From contig NZ_JACJUO010000002.1 in NCBI RefSeq assembly GCF_014397025.1, positions 1,415,501-1,479,500 of the forward strand: DNA of 64,000 bases, read 5' to 3'. The notes beneath the pieces are model-generated. The model was not told where the DNA came from. It saw nothing but the letters and a program-made list of their open reading frames with translations, and did no database searches. Position 1 is the stretch's first letter. Every line of letters begins with the position of its first letter. The translations under genes were made by a program, and so were the position numbers. Positions 1-9,463 of this stretch are shown here, piece after piece. Origin of the DNA: Ochrobactrum sp. Marseille-Q0166. Its GTDB lineage: Bacteria > Pseudomonadota > Alphaproteobacteria > Rhizobiales > Rhizobiaceae.

Positions 1-281
1 CCCAGAAGACTGGCAGCGATCAGAACAGATGTTCGCTTTTCCGGGCGCATCGCAAAGCGTGCGAAGCCGCAAATGAGCATCAGTACGGCAACAACAGCCA
101 GCCATGGGCGGCCATAAGCGAATATTTGCAGAATACCGGGACCGTTTTCGGCCTGACTGAAAAAACCTTCAAGCCAGCTGAAACGGAAGAAGCCTTGCTC
201 GATGCGATACCAGGGCAGGATCAGGAACGCGACCAAAGCAAGCGCCAGAACCAGATCAAGCCGTCGATTGTGTTGTTTCAT
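1..281 (-). CDS. ABC transporter permease, N-terminal part (cut by window edge)
   Basis: The reading frame starts at an ATG at 281 and runs open to the window edge, giving 93 codons. The visible part has a short basic N-terminus (MKQHNRRLD), a first hydrophobic segment at about residues 10-23, a soluble loop, and a second hydrophobic segment at about residues 60-75. This is the usual beginning of an FbpB/AfuB-type permease. It lies 129 bases downstream of the binding-protein gene on the same strand, so it is probably the membrane part of the same iron-type importer. The remaining domains lie outside the window, so substrate and family remain inferred from the neighbour. Confidence 0.7.
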   Translation of the reverse strand, partial: MKQHNRRLDLVLALALVAFLILPWYRIEQGFFRFSWLEGFFSQAENGPGILQIFAYGRPWLAVVAVLMLICGFARFAMRPEKRTSVLIAASLL

Positions 282-342
282 ACCTATCCGCTTTTCTGCT
301 CATTTTTTGCTCATGGCGGGCAAAGTGGACGCAATTATCCGT

Positions 343-406
343 CTCCCGCCGAATGCTGGCGGGAGGGTCGATAACGAAAATGGATTGCTAACCGCAGAGG
401 CGGTTA
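343..406. repeat. Two stem-loops between binding-protein and permease genes
   Basis: CTCCCGCC (343-350) pairs with GGCGGGAG (358-365), and TAACCGC (389-395) pairs with GCGGTTA (400-406). Both lie just after the binding-protein stop codon and before the permease start. Such hairpins usually protect the upstream mRNA from 3' decay, giving more binding protein than permease. Neither has a U-tract, so they are not clear terminators. Confidence 0.6.
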
Positions 407-410
407 AGGT

Positions 411-1439
411 TTAATTCGCCTTTGCACCGATTTCCTTGTCCCAGCGGTCAAGGATTTCCTTGCGCTTGGTTGGTTCGCCATAGGTCTTGAAGTCGTAGTC
501 GATCAGCTTGATATCCTCAAAGCGTGGCGACTCTTTCGGCACTTCGGCATTCTTGTTGGATGGCAGCTGAAAAGATTTTGCATCCTTCATCTTCGACTGC
601 ACTTCCGCGCTCAGCGCCCAGTCATACCATTTTTTCGCATTTTCAAGATTGCGCGCGCCCTTGATGATCGACATGGAGCCGATTTCATAGCCGGTGCCTT
701 CGCAAGGCGCGATGGACTTGATCGGGAAACCTTCGGCAGTCATCGCAACCGCATCATGCATAAACACAATGCCGATGCCGTTTTCACCACGCGCAGCTGA
801 CTTTACGGGTGCCGAACCCGACTTGGTGTATTGGGCCACATTTGCATTCAGCTTTGCCAGATATTCAAACGCCTTCTCCTCACCCATCAACTGGATGAGC
901 GTTGCCAGCGCCGTATAGGCTGTGCCGGAAGAATTCGGGTTTGCCATCTGAATTTCGCCCTTATAGGACGGATCGAGCAGATCAGCCCAGCAGGCTGGTT
1001 CCTTCAAGTTCTTCTTCTTGAAAATGTCAGTGTTATAGCCCCATCCGAGCGCACCGGCATAAACGCCGACAGTGCGGAACTCCGAGCTTTCTGCTTGCTT
1101 TTTTGCCCAATCCTGCAACTGGTCGAGCATTGGCGATTTATATTCGAGCGTCAGGCCTTCAGAGGCAGCTTGCAGATGCGGATCACCAGTACCGGCCCAC
1201 CAGATATCGGTCTTTGGATTGCGCGCTTCAGCGCGAACTTTGGCATAGGTTTCGCCAGAAGACAGGCGCACCATATTGACCTTGATATCAGTTTCTTTCT
1301 CAAAATTGTTCTTCATCTGCTCGCAGATCACCACATCCGCTGAACAAATGAGATTGAGATTACCAGAAGCCTGTGCCGAAACCGCAAATGATGAAACGCC
1401 ACCGGCAAGTGCCGCGACTGTGAGTGCCCAACGCATCAT
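411..1439 (-). CDS. Iron(III)-type ABC transporter substrate-binding protein
   Basis: The 342-residue protein has a cleavable signal peptide (hydrophobic core residues 5-22, probable cut after Ala24 in SAQA). The mature part reads as a periplasmic binding protein of the FbpA/AfuA class: an early NLICSAD strand, a TDIWWAGTGDP segment near residue 80, and GWGYNTD near residue 135. These proteins deliver ferric iron or related ligands to a permease in the inner membrane. The partial permease follows on the same strand. Two adjacent ATG codons exist; the AGGGAGGA ribosome site lies 4 bases before the first and 7 before the second (1436), so the second is at least as likely. The exact ligand cannot be read from the sequence; polyamine or phosphonate binding is an alternative. 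Confidence 0.8.
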   Translation of the reverse strand: MMRWALTVAALAGGVSSFAVSAQASGNLNLICSADVVICEQMKNNFEKETDIKVNMVRLSSGETYAKVRAEARNPKTDIWWAGTGDPHLQAASEGLTLEYKSPMLDQLQDWAKKQAESSEFRTVGVYAGALGWGYNTDIFKKKNLKEPACWADLLDPSYKGEIQMANPNSSGTAYTALATLIQLMGEEKAFEYLAKLNANVAQYTKSGSAPVKSAARGENGIGIVFMHDAVAMTAEGFPIKSIAPCEGTGYEIGSMSIIKGARNLENAKKWYDWALSAEVQSKMKDAKSFQLPSNKNAEVPKESPRFEDIKLIDYDFKTYGEPTKRKEILDRWDKEIGAKAN

Positions 1440-1610
1440 GATTCCTCCCTATGATCAGCGCCTCCACGCTGCGGCTTTTTGCAAGCCTGTGCACAGTCTT
1501 TGCCTTTTAAGCTTATGTGTCAATCCGCTTTTGTAAATTTCATTCTGAAAATTCCAGAAACGGTCTAATAATTCTGTTTCTGCACAGCCTTGCAACATTG
1601 CGCAAAAACA

Positions 1611-1638
1611 AAAAAGGCGACCCGAAGACCGCCTTTTT
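1611..1638 (-). terminator. Rho-independent terminator of putA
   Basis: On the minus strand AAAAAGGCG and CGCCTTTTT form a 9-pair stem around a ten-base loop, followed by a T-rich tail reaching about 1600. It lies 21 bases beyond the putA stop codon. Confidence 0.85.
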
Positions 1639-1658
1639 CCAATCAAACTGAAGATCGA

Positions 1659-4600
1659 TCAGCCAATTGCCATCAGGCTGGCATTGCCACCTGCAGCCGT
1701 TGTGTTGATGGAGGTCGAAACCTCTTCAAGCAACCAGCTCAGGCAATAGCAATCAGCGCTCTCAGCAAGCTGCGCGGAAGTTGCTGCCTGTGTCAGCACG
1801 AGCGGGCCTGGAAGAGCTGCCAGCTTCTTGTTGATGTCGATCAGGCGTTCGCCGTCTCCTTCAACAAGCGCACCGGCGAAAGGTGCATCTGCCTGCCACT
1901 CCTTTGTCCAGACGACGCGCGCTGCGACGCTTGAAGGCAAGTCCTTTAGAACGTTGCGCAAGCCTGAAGCCTCGTCGATTACAGCTTCGTTGCCAGTGGC
2001 GAGTGCCGCTGTCAGCTGACGATAGAGTCCGGTTTCAGTCTGTGGAACCAGAAGAATGCGGCCACGCGCATGAAGCGCATAGAGGTTGCGTTCACCAACC
2101 GGGCCCGGAAGCTCGATATTCAAACCGAGTGCAGAAGCACTGCCGGTTTCACGAGCGGCCTGCGCCAGTTCGTTCATGCCGCGATTGCCAAGCCACTTTG
2201 CGAAATCGTTGAGCGCGGCATCGGTATGAACCGAAGCCATACGCGGCGGGATTGGCGCTGTTTCAACGAGGCGACCGAGATAGAGCGGACCGCCGGCCTT
2301 CGGTCCTGTGCCGGACAGACCACGCCCCCCGAAAGGCTGGACGCCCACAATCGCACCGATAACGTTCCGATTGATATAGACATTGCCAACCCGAATTCGA
2401 TCAGAAACGTGAGCGATAGTTTCATCAAGACGTGTATGCAGACCAAAGGTCAGACCATAGCCTGTTGCGTTAATATCATCGATCAGGCGGTCCATGTCGT
2501 TACGCTTGTAGCGTACAACATGCAGAACCGGACCAAACACTTCACGCTTCAGATCGCGCAGACTATCGATCTCGACGATGGTTGGCGCAACGAAAGTGCC
2601 CTTCCCCGTTTCAGGTCCAAGCGGAAGCTGCTCCACCTTGCGGCCCATATCGCGCATCGTCTGAACGTGCTTTTCGATGATATCTTTGGCTTCCGCCGTG
2701 ATAACAGCGCCAATATCCACTTTCAGCTTGTCAGTGCGGCCGATGGACAGTTCTTTGAGCGCGCCTTTGAGCATGGTCAGGATGCGGTCGGCAACATCTT
2801 CCTGCAGGCAAAGAACGCGCAGAGCCGAACAACGCTGACCGGCGCTGTCGAAAGCTGAAGCGATGACGTCGAACACGACCTGCTCGGCAAGAGCGGACGA
2901 ATCCACGATCATGGCATTCTGGCCGCCTGTTTCCGCAATCAGCGGGATCGGCTTGCCATTTGGCAGCAGCCGCGAGGCAAGCTGCGCCTGAATGAGACGT
3001 GCAACTTCGGTGGAACCGGTAAACATCACGCCACAGGTTTCCGGCGCGGCAACAAGTGCTGCACCAATGCGACCATCACCCGGCAGAAGCTGCAAAGCAT
3101 CAACCGGAATACCAGCTTCGTGCAGAATGCGAACGCCCTGCGCTGCGATGAGCGGGGTTTCTTCCGCAGGCTTTGCCAAAACCGGATTGCCTGCAACAAG
3201 GGCCGCTGCAATCTGGCCGGTGAAGATCGCCAGCGGGAAGTTCCACGGGCTGATACAGACAATTGGACCAAGCGGCTTGTGCGCAACTCCCAGCGTGCGG
3301 CGGGTCTGTTCGGCGTAATAGCGCAAGAAATCGATAGCTTCGCGTACTTCTGCGATCGCGTTTGGCATGGACTTGCCAGCTTCACGCATAATGAGACCGA
3401 GAAGTTCTGCCATTTCACGCTGCATTATGTCGGCAGCGCGATCAAGGCAAGCTGCACGCTCAGCGGGAGAAACCTGAGACCAGCTTGCAACAGCCTTCTC
3501 AGCCGCTTTCATTGCATAAGCCACATCTTCGGCAGCGATTTCCGTAACCGTACCCACGACATCGGAATGATCGCCGGGGTTCAGAACCGGACGGCTTTCA
3601 CCCTTAACCTTGGCACCCGCAACCTGCGGTTCCGCAGTCCAGACGCGAGTAGCATTGGCTTTGAGCGTTTCGCTCAATTCTGCCAGCTGCTCTTCATTGG
3701 AGAGGTCGAAACCTGCCGAGTTTTTGCGAATGCCGTAAAGTCCTTCCGGCAGGTTAATCTGGTCATGACGCGCACCGACCACGGCCATCGAACGAACGAC
3801 TTCCACAGGATCGGCAATCAGTTCATCAACAGACACGCTCTTGTCGCCAATGCGATTGACGAAGGAAGAGTTCGCACCGTTTTCGAGCAGACGACGGACC
3901 AGATAGGCCAGCAGCGTTTCATGCGTACCAACCGGGGCATAAATGCGCGCTGGACGACCGAGTTTTGACGGGCCAACAACTTCGTCATAAAGCGGCTCAC
4001 CCATGCCATGCAGGCACTGGAATTCATAAGAACCGGTTTTGAAGTCAGGACCTGCCAGATGATAGATCGTGGCTAGCGTCTGCGCATTATGCGTTGCAAA
4101 CTGTGGGAAGATCACATCGCGGGCGCCAAGCAGTTTGCGGGCGCAAGCAATGTATGAAACGTCAGTATGAACCTTGCGGGTGTAGACCGGGAAATCTTCC
4201 AGACCATCAACCTGCGCGCGCTTGATTTCGGCATCCCAGTAAGCACCCTTGACGAGACGAACCATGACACGACGATTATTGCGGCGGGCAAGATCGATAA
4301 TAAAATCAAGCACAAACGGGCAGCGCTTGCCATAGGCCTGCACCACGAAGCCGATGCCTTCCCAATCAGCCAGATCAGGATCTTCAATCAGGCTCTGCAG
4401 AAGATCAAGCGAAAGCTCAAGCCGGTCTGCTTCTTCAGCATCAATGTTAAGGCCGATATTATACTTCTTGGAAAGGGCGGCGAGTGCCTTCACCTTTGGC
4501 AGAAGTTCGCTCATGACGCGTTCGCTCTGCGCGCGAACATAGCGCGGATGCAGTGCCGAAAGCTTGATCGAAATGCCGGGGCCATCATAAATGCCGCGGC

Positions 4601-5342
4601 CAGCGGAAGCGCGACCGATCGCGTGAATCGCAGTCTCGTAATCCTTGTAATAACGTTCTGCGTCGGCAGCAGTCGTGGCTGCTTCACCGAGCATGTCGTA
4701 GGAATAACGGAAGCCGCGTTCTTCAAGCGATTTTGCGCGCTTGAGTGCTTCATCGATAGTTTCGCCGGTTACGAACTGCTCACCCATCATGCGCATGGCC
4801 ATATCCACGCCGCGACGGATGACCGGTTCACCACAACGGGCGATCAGGCGAGTAAGCGCTGCTGAAAGACCGCTATCATTCACGGTATTGGTGAGCTTAC
4901 CGGTGACAACAAGGCCCCATGTCGCGGCATTGACGAACAGCGAACGACCGCCGCCGACATGCGACTTCCAATCGCCATTGGAAATCTTGTCGCGGATCAG
5001 CGCATCACGCGTTGCCATATCTGGAATACGCAGAAGAGCCTCAGCGAGACACATCAGCGCTACGCCTTCCTGGCTCGAAAGCGAATATTCATGCACCAGA
5101 CCTTCAACGCCCGTTCCCTTGTGCTTGGCACGCAGGGCTTCGATCAGCTTACGAGCGGTCGCTCTGATCTGCTTGGTCGTTTCTTCAGGAAGGGTCGCCT
5201 GCTGAACCAGTGCGGTCACGCATTCAGATTCTGGCCGACGATAGGCGTCGGTTATCGCCTTTCGTAACGGTGTCTGCTCGCGGATTGGCGGCGCGAAGCT
5301 CTGGAAAACAGGAGTGGTGTGAGCGGATACTTTATCAGTCAT
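1659..5342 (-). CDS. putA: Bifunctional proline dehydrogenase / L-glutamate gamma-semialdehyde dehydrogenase
   Basis: PutA oxidises proline to pyrroline-5-carboxylate with FAD and then to glutamate with NAD, passing the intermediate internally. The 1227-residue protein has an N-terminal helical region, a proline dehydrogenase barrel (about residues 150-460; motifs VKGAYWDAEIKRAQ and RRLLENGANSSF), and an aldehyde dehydrogenase domain with general base Glu804 (LIAETGGQN) and nucleophile Cys838 (GQRCSALR). A further 200 C-terminal residues match the extra domain of long PutA proteins. The ribbon-helix-helix DNA-binding domain of enterobacterial PutA is absent, so it cannot be its own repressor; the divergent Lrp-family gene is the likely regulator. 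The start is the ATG at 5342 (MTDKVSAHTT). A TTG 39 bases upstream would add 13 unlikely residues. It ends at a strong terminator. Confidence 0.96.
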   Translation of the reverse strand: MTDKVSAHTTPVFQSFAPPIREQTPLRKAITDAYRRPESECVTALVQQATLPEETTKQIRATARKLIEALRAKHKGTGVEGLVHEYSLSSQEGVALMCLAEALLRIPDMATRDALIRDKISNGDWKSHVGGGRSLFVNAATWGLVVTGKLTNTVNDSGLSAALTRLIARCGEPVIRRGVDMAMRMMGEQFVTGETIDEALKRAKSLEERGFRYSYDMLGEAATTAADAERYYKDYETAIHAIGRASAGRGIYDGPGISIKLSALHPRYVRAQSERVMSELLPKVKALAALSKKYNIGLNIDAEEADRLELSLDLLQSLIEDPDLADWEGIGFVVQAYGKRCPFVLDFIIDLARRNNRRVMVRLVKGAYWDAEIKRAQVDGLEDFPVYTRKVHTDVSYIACARKLLGARDVIFPQFATHNAQTLATIYHLAGPDFKTGSYEFQCLHGMGEPLYDEVVGPSKLGRPARIYAPVGTHETLLAYLVRRLLENGANSSFVNRIGDKSVSVDELIADPVEVVRSMAVVGARHDQINLPEGLYGIRKNSAGFDLSNEEQLAELSETLKANATRVWTAEPQVAGAKVKGESRPVLNPGDHSDVVGTVTEIAAEDVAYAMKAAEKAVASWSQVSPAERAACLDRAADIMQREMAELLGLIMREAGKSMPNAIAEVREAIDFLRYYAEQTRRTLGVAHKPLGPIVCISPWNFPLAIFTGQIAAALVAGNPVLAKPAEETPLIAAQGVRILHEAGIPVDALQLLPGDGRIGAALVAAPETCGVMFTGSTEVARLIQAQLASRLLPNGKPIPLIAETGGQNAMIVDSSALAEQVVFDVIASAFDSAGQRCSALRVLCLQEDVADRILTMLKGALKELSIGRTDKLKVDIGAVITAEAKDIIEKHVQTMRDMGRKVEQLPLGPETGKGTFVAPTIVEIDSLRDLKREVFGPVLHVVRYKRNDMDRLIDDINATGYGLTFGLHTRLDETIAHVSDRIRVGNVYINRNVIGAIVGVQPFGGRGLSGTGPKAGGPLYLGRLVETAPIPPRMASVHTDAALNDFAKWLGNRGMNELAQAARETGSASALGLNIELPGPVGERNLYALHARGRILLVPQTETGLYRQLTAALATGNEAVIDEASGLRNVLKDLPSSVAARVVWTKEWQADAPFAGALVEGDGERLIDINKKLAALPGPLVLTQAATSAQLAESADCYCLSWLLEEVSTSINTTAAGGNASLMAIG

Positions 5343-5492
5343 GGTGCAGTGCTCGCAAAAACAGGCTCGGGCCCAGTTCAACTATGCTTTATATGGTTGC
5401 ACACTATCATCAGCACAAATTGCATTCTGTCTTCATTTGATCCATATAAAGGCAATTCGATCTTATTAAAGCGACTTCAAGAGGCATTTTGA

Positions 5493-5987
5493 ATGCGAAA
5501 GATAGACTCAGTAGACGATCTGGATCAGTTCGATCGCCGCATACTTGAAGTTCTGAGCGACGATGGTCGCATTGCCATGACCGAGTTGTCAAAAAAAGTC
5601 GGTCTTTCCAAGACACCGTGTCAGGCACGCGTCAAACGATTGGTTGATGAAGGCTATATTATCGGCTTTCGCGCAGCGATTGATCCGGAAAAGCTTGGCC
5701 TCGATCATATCGCCTTTACGACCGTGAAGTTGTCGGACACGCGCGAAGCGGCTCTCACTGCCTTTAACGTTGCGGTGCGCAAGATACGCGAAGTCGAAGA
5801 ATGCCACATGATTGCAAGTTCTTTCGACTATCTGTTGAAAGTGCGAACGCCCAACATCCGGCGTTATCGCGAGGTGCTGGGCGAGAAAATATCAAGCCTG
5901 CCGAATGTGGCAAGCACGTCCACTTTTGTGGTGATGGAGTCTGTCAAAGACAACCGTCCGGTCCGGGTTTATCCGGGTGCTTTATAA
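5493..5987 (+). CDS. putR: Lrp/AsnC-family regulator, probable proline-responsive activator of putA
   Basis: The 164-residue protein has the two Lrp/AsnC parts: an N-terminal helix-turn-helix (about residues 10-60, DQFDRRILEVL, then LSKKVGLSKTPCQARVKRL) and a C-terminal RAM domain with the ligand-sensing beta-alpha-beta fold (about 70-150). Its start is the ATG at 5493, preceded by AAGAGG. It is divergent from putA with about 150 bases between the starts, the standard arrangement of PutR/putA in alphaproteobacteria, where PutR activates putA when proline is present. The role is inferred from family and position; no effector residues were assigned. Confidence 0.85.
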   Translation: MRKIDSVDDLDQFDRRILEVLSDDGRIAMTELSKKVGLSKTPCQARVKRLVDEGYIIGFRAAIDPEKLGLDHIAFTTVKLSDTREAALTAFNVAVRKIREVEECHMIASSFDYLLKVRTPNIRRYREVLGEKISSLPNVASTSTFVVMESVKDNRPVRVYPGAL

Positions 5988-6017
5988 ACAATACTTTTAT
6001 CTAGACCCGTATTGTTT
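5986..6017 (+). terminator. Inverted repeat at the end of the Lrp-family gene
   Basis: AAACAATAC (5986-5994) and GTATTGTTT (6009-6017) are perfect complements with a 14-base loop, starting inside the stop codon of the regulator. There is no GC-rich core and only a weak T-tail, so termination efficiency is uncertain. Confidence 0.4.
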
Positions 6018-6022
6018 AAGAA

Positions 6023-6049
6023 AAATGGCGGACACCAAGCCCGCCATTT
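6023..6049 (-). terminator. Terminator of the efe operon
   Basis: AAATGGCGG (6023-6031) pairs with CCGCCATTT (6041-6049). Read on the minus strand the stem is followed by TTTTTCTT, a good U-tract, 20 bases after the last efe gene. The plus-strand tail is poor in T, so it mainly serves the minus strand. Confidence 0.8.
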
Positions 6050-6068
6050 AAAAGTTATTCGACTGACC

Positions 6069-6896
6069 TCAGTTCAGGCCCAGCGTACCGCGCAGTGTCG
6101 AAAGGTCTTCTGCAAGCGTATTGATCGCACCAGCCATGACCTTGCGGTCTTCCTCGGTAAGCTTGTCGTATAATTCATAGCCATCACCCTTCTTGTATTT
6201 CACAAGAATGTCGTTGACGGTTTTGAAATTGGCATCCGACTTTTTGAGAAGATCAGGGTTTTCCTTTTCGATCAGCGGACGGAAGAGTTCGACGATCTTC
6301 TGTGAGCCATCAACATTGGCCTGGAAATCCCAGATATCCGTGTGGCTATATCGATCTTCTTCACCGGAAATCTTGGTTGCTGCAACTTCTTCCATAAGCG
6401 CTGCTGCACCACCAACAACCTTTTCAGGCGGGAAGGTCATGTCCTTAATACGCTTCTGCAACTCGACAACATCCGAATAAAGCTTATCGGCATATTTATC
6501 GAGGCCTTCGGTGGAATTCTGCGCGAAGAGGCCATATTCAAGGCGATGGAAGCCGGTAAAGTCTTCCGACTTTTCAGCATCTTCGTGATCGTCAGCGCGA
6601 CTATCGATCGATGCATCGAGATCGGCAAAGAGTTCGGCAATCGGCTCGATTTTCTCATAAGAAACGCGTGTCGATGGATAAAGCTCTTTCGCCTTAGCCA
6701 GATCGCCAGCCTTGATTGCATCGGTGAAAGCCTTTGTGTCTTTCACGAGTATATCAAGATTGTCCTGAACATAAATCTTGTAGTCAGCAATCGGCTGAAC
6801 GAGATCGAGTGGGGAAACTTCGGCCTTTGCAGCGCCGAAGCTGAGAGAAAGAGCGACGACACAAGCCGACGCGAACAGTGGCAGACGATATTTCAT
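6069..6896 (-). CDS. Periplasmic imelysin (peptidase M75-like) iron-uptake protein, EfeM/EfeO type
   Basis: The 275-residue protein has a signal peptide (cut probably after AAKA, residue 25) and then only an M75/imelysin domain, with the HRLEYGLF sequence that carries the HxxE metal-binding motif. EfeO proteins normally have a cupredoxin domain in front of this; it is missing here, so the protein corresponds to the short EfeM form. It is the last gene of the efeU-efeO-efeB run, 27 bases after efeB. It probably binds ferric or ferrous iron in the periplasm and works with EfeO to feed EfeU (inference from family). It is a second imelysin domain in the same operon. Confidence 0.85.
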   Translation of the reverse strand: MKYRLPLFASACVVALSLSFGAAKAEVSPLDLVQPIADYKIYVQDNLDILVKDTKAFTDAIKAGDLAKAKELYPSTRVSYEKIEPIAELFADLDASIDSRADDHEDAEKSEDFTGFHRLEYGLFAQNSTEGLDKYADKLYSDVVELQKRIKDMTFPPEKVVGGAAALMEEVAATKISGEEDRYSHTDIWDFQANVDGSQKIVELFRPLIEKENPDLLKKSDANFKTVNDILVKYKKGDGYELYDKLTEEDRKVMAGAINTLAEDLSTLRGTLGLN

Positions 6897-6923
6897 GTTT
6901 ACCTCTCCGTGGTGATAAGACCT

Positions 6924-8264
6924 TCACCCACGCGCATTCTGCGGCCCGCTCGCCTGCAAAAGGGCACTTGCGTAAAAGTCATCCTGATCTTTCACGCCGG
7001 GTAGCGTGAAGAAATAACCGCCGCCAATTGGCTTGATATACTCTTCCAGAGGCTCGCCATCGAGGCGCTTCTGAACAGTGATAAAGCCCTTTTCCAGATC
7101 GGCCTGATAAGCGATGAACAGCAGCCCCATATCGAGCTGACCGGACTTGGTAACGCCATTGGAATAGTTGAACGGACGACGCAAAATCAGATGTTGCTCG
7201 GCATTGGCATCGCGTGGATTGGCCAGCCGAATGTGCGAATCCATCGGCGTGACCTTGCCCTCGGGATCTTTTGAATAGTCGGGCACATCGGCTTCGGTTT
7301 TGCCATCGAATGGCGCACCGCTATCCTTGTGACGGCCAAAAATTGTCTGCTGTTCCTGCAGCGGTGTGCGATCCCAGCGCTCGACAAAATTACGGATGAT
7401 ACGCACAGCCATATAACTGCCATTCGCGGCCCAAGCCGGTTCACCGTTACCGGGCTGTATCCAGACAATTCGTTCCATCAGGGCTTTGTCAGCAGCATCA
7501 GGATTGGCAGAACCATCGCGGAAACCGAGGAAGTTGCGTGCGCTTTCTTTGGCTTTTGGCGAATGCGGTGGCTGCACCGGCACAGAGCCTTCCTGTTTCC
7601 AGCGGACCATCAGAAGATCAGGCATGTTCTTCATGATATCGCGCAGCGCATGGATATTGGTGTCTGCGGTGTTCGAGCAAAACTGGATCACCAGATCGCC
7701 ATGGCAGAGATCTTTTTGCAATGCGTCATTGGGAAAGCCCGTCATGCGCTGCAACTGCTTTGGCTTAAACGGTTTCAAACCAAAACGGTCATCAAAAAGA
7801 GAGCTCCCCAACCCCACGGTGATCGTCAGGTTATCAGGGGTAACTGTCGGCCCGAGAATGCCGGAATCCGATGGCGGAAACTTGGGATCTAGGGCCGGCG
7901 GCTCACCACCCTTCATGAGAAAGGCAACGCGTTCGGTCAAAAGTCTGAACATACGTTCGAGATCCGCGCGATCTCGAGCCAGGACATCGAACGAAGCGAC
8001 AAGACCAGTTGCGGGGCGCGGCGTCACAATACCGGGCTGATGCACGCCATAAAATGGTTGGCTCTCCTGCAACTTGTCGCTTTCAGGCGCATTGGTCACG
8101 CTTTCCGATGAAAGTGCGTTGTTAGAAGCGCGCGCGTTAGCCGCCTGCGATGCAAATACACTCGCGACACCTGTGGCACCGGCACCGAGCAATAGGGCTC
8201 GGCGCGTTGGGGATATCGCGTTGTCTGTTACAGAACTATCGTCTTTGAAAAATTTCTTGGTCAT
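6924..8264 (-). CDS. efeB: Tat-exported DyP-type heme peroxidase, EfeB
   Basis: The 446-residue protein begins with a twin-arginine signal (SPTRRALLL, Arg21-Arg22, then a hydrophobic stretch and AANA), so it is exported folded with heme. The rest is a dye-decolorising peroxidase with the family motif GFRDG (catalytic Asp250) and a C-terminal heme pocket. EfeB proteins act with EfeU and EfeO in iron uptake; both peroxidase activity and iron removal from heme have been proposed. Its ATG overlaps the efeO stop codon by one base (TAATG), which shows translational coupling. Confidence 0.93.
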   Translation of the reverse strand: MTKKFFKDDSSVTDNAISPTRRALLLGAGATGVASVFASQAANARASNNALSSESVTNAPESDKLQESQPFYGVHQPGIVTPRPATGLVASFDVLARDRADLERMFRLLTERVAFLMKGGEPPALDPKFPPSDSGILGPTVTPDNLTITVGLGSSLFDDRFGLKPFKPKQLQRMTGFPNDALQKDLCHGDLVIQFCSNTADTNIHALRDIMKNMPDLLMVRWKQEGSVPVQPPHSPKAKESARNFLGFRDGSANPDAADKALMERIVWIQPGNGEPAWAANGSYMAVRIIRNFVERWDRTPLQEQQTIFGRHKDSGAPFDGKTEADVPDYSKDPEGKVTPMDSHIRLANPRDANAEQHLILRRPFNYSNGVTKSGQLDMGLLFIAYQADLEKGFITVQKRLDGEPLEEYIKPIGGGYFFTLPGVKDQDDFYASALLQASGPQNARG

Positions 8265-9451
8265 TAATCCACTCCAAGTTGATCGCGGAGTTTTGAAAAC
8301 TGGTCGGCGAGAGCAGTCGCGCCATCCTTGATTTTCGTCTTCTCGCCAGCAGAAAGCGTGTCATATGCCTTGCCATTCTGCGCACTTAGCATCGCCTTCA
8401 CGGCAGACACCTGAGCATCAATCCCTTCAAATGCCTTGGGATCGACTTTGACGACGATCGGACGCAATACGTCCGCCGTCTTTGCTGAGCCTTCAACAAG
8501 GCCTGCAAATACCTGCAAATCCGTATGTGCGTAACGATCGTCGCCTGTGTCAGCGGCGGTAGACGCAAAGCGGTTGAGCGCTGACGATGTGCCTGCCAGC
8601 ATCCGGTCAGGCGAAATACGCAAAGCCCGGATACGCTCTTTCAGACCAGCCGCGTCCTGAACAAGCTTGGTGGCGACGGGCTGCAAGCCGTCCAGCGACT
8701 TCTGTTCAAAGAGCCCATATTCAATGCGATGCAGACCACCAAAGGCCGAGTCCTGCTCGCGCTTTTCAAAGAAATCGGCGCGTGCATTGATCGCTGTATC
8801 AAGATCGGAGAATGCTTCTGAAACGGGAGCAATGCGGGCATAAGCTTCTCGCGCTGGCGCATAAGCGGCCCGTGCGGCTTCGATATCGCCGCTTGAAACG
8901 GCATCTGAAAGCGTTGCGACAGCCTTCTGGAACCCGGCCACTTCGGTAGCGAGATAAATCTGATATTCCGCCAGCGCACCAAGGAAAGCGGTTAGCGGCA
9001 TCTTACCCTTTTCGGCTTCGCTGCTTGCCGATGGCGTCACAATCAGCTTGCCACGCGGATTGGAAAGAAGGCCGCAAGTAATCTGGTATTCGCCTGGTGA
9101 AAGCTTGGCGGAAAGTGTCTGCTTGAAGCCCGGTGCGATATTCTCGCGCTCTTCAAGAACCATCACCCCGTCGAGAATTTCCCACTCGACCGAGCGGTCA
9201 GATTTGTTGATAACTTCAAAAACCGTGCGCCCCGCCGGAACCGTCAGTTCATTTGGATCGCAGCTTTTCGCATTGACCACGATCTGCACTTTGCCATCGT
9301 CCTCTGCATGGCGCGATTTATCTGAAACCCGCGAAGCGTAATAGAAAGCAGCACCAGCCGCCAGCACCAGCAGAATGGCCAGCACCAGAACCGCTCGCAC
9401 GAGGTTGCGGGAGAATGGGGCAGCAGGTTTTGGGCTTTGCGGCTTGGTCAT
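8264..9451 (-). CDS. efeO: EfeO: cupredoxin plus imelysin periplasmic iron-binding protein
   Basis: The 395-residue protein has one N-terminal hydrophobic segment (about residues 18-38) that may be a signal peptide or an anchor. A cupredoxin domain follows (about 45-135; PAGRTVFEVINKSDRSVEWE, then LSPGEYQITCGL), and an M75/imelysin domain (about 150-395) with the HRIEYGLF motif. This is the full-length EfeO architecture, in which the cupredoxin part is thought to oxidise or bind Fe/Cu before hand-over to EfeU. It lies 12 bases after efeU and is translationally coupled to efeB. Confidence 0.93.
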   Translation of the reverse strand: MTKPQSPKPAAPFSRNLVRAVLVLAILLVLAAGAAFYYASRVSDKSRHAEDDGKVQIVVNAKSCDPNELTVPAGRTVFEVINKSDRSVEWEILDGVMVLEERENIAPGFKQTLSAKLSPGEYQITCGLLSNPRGKLIVTPSASSEAEKGKMPLTAFLGALAEYQIYLATEVAGFQKAVATLSDAVSSGDIEAARAAYAPAREAYARIAPVSEAFSDLDTAINARADFFEKREQDSAFGGLHRIEYGLFEQKSLDGLQPVATKLVQDAAGLKERIRALRISPDRMLAGTSSALNRFASTAADTGDDRYAHTDLQVFAGLVEGSAKTADVLRPIVVKVDPKAFEGIDAQVSAVKAMLSAQNGKAYDTLSAGEKTKIKDGATALADQFSKLRDQLGVD

Positions 9452-9463
9452 GGAAAATCTCGA

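Noticed and set aside
5343..5381. Upstream extension of putA to a TTG codon
   Set aside because: The additional 13 residues do not match PutA N-termini and the ATG at 5342 gives a normal start.
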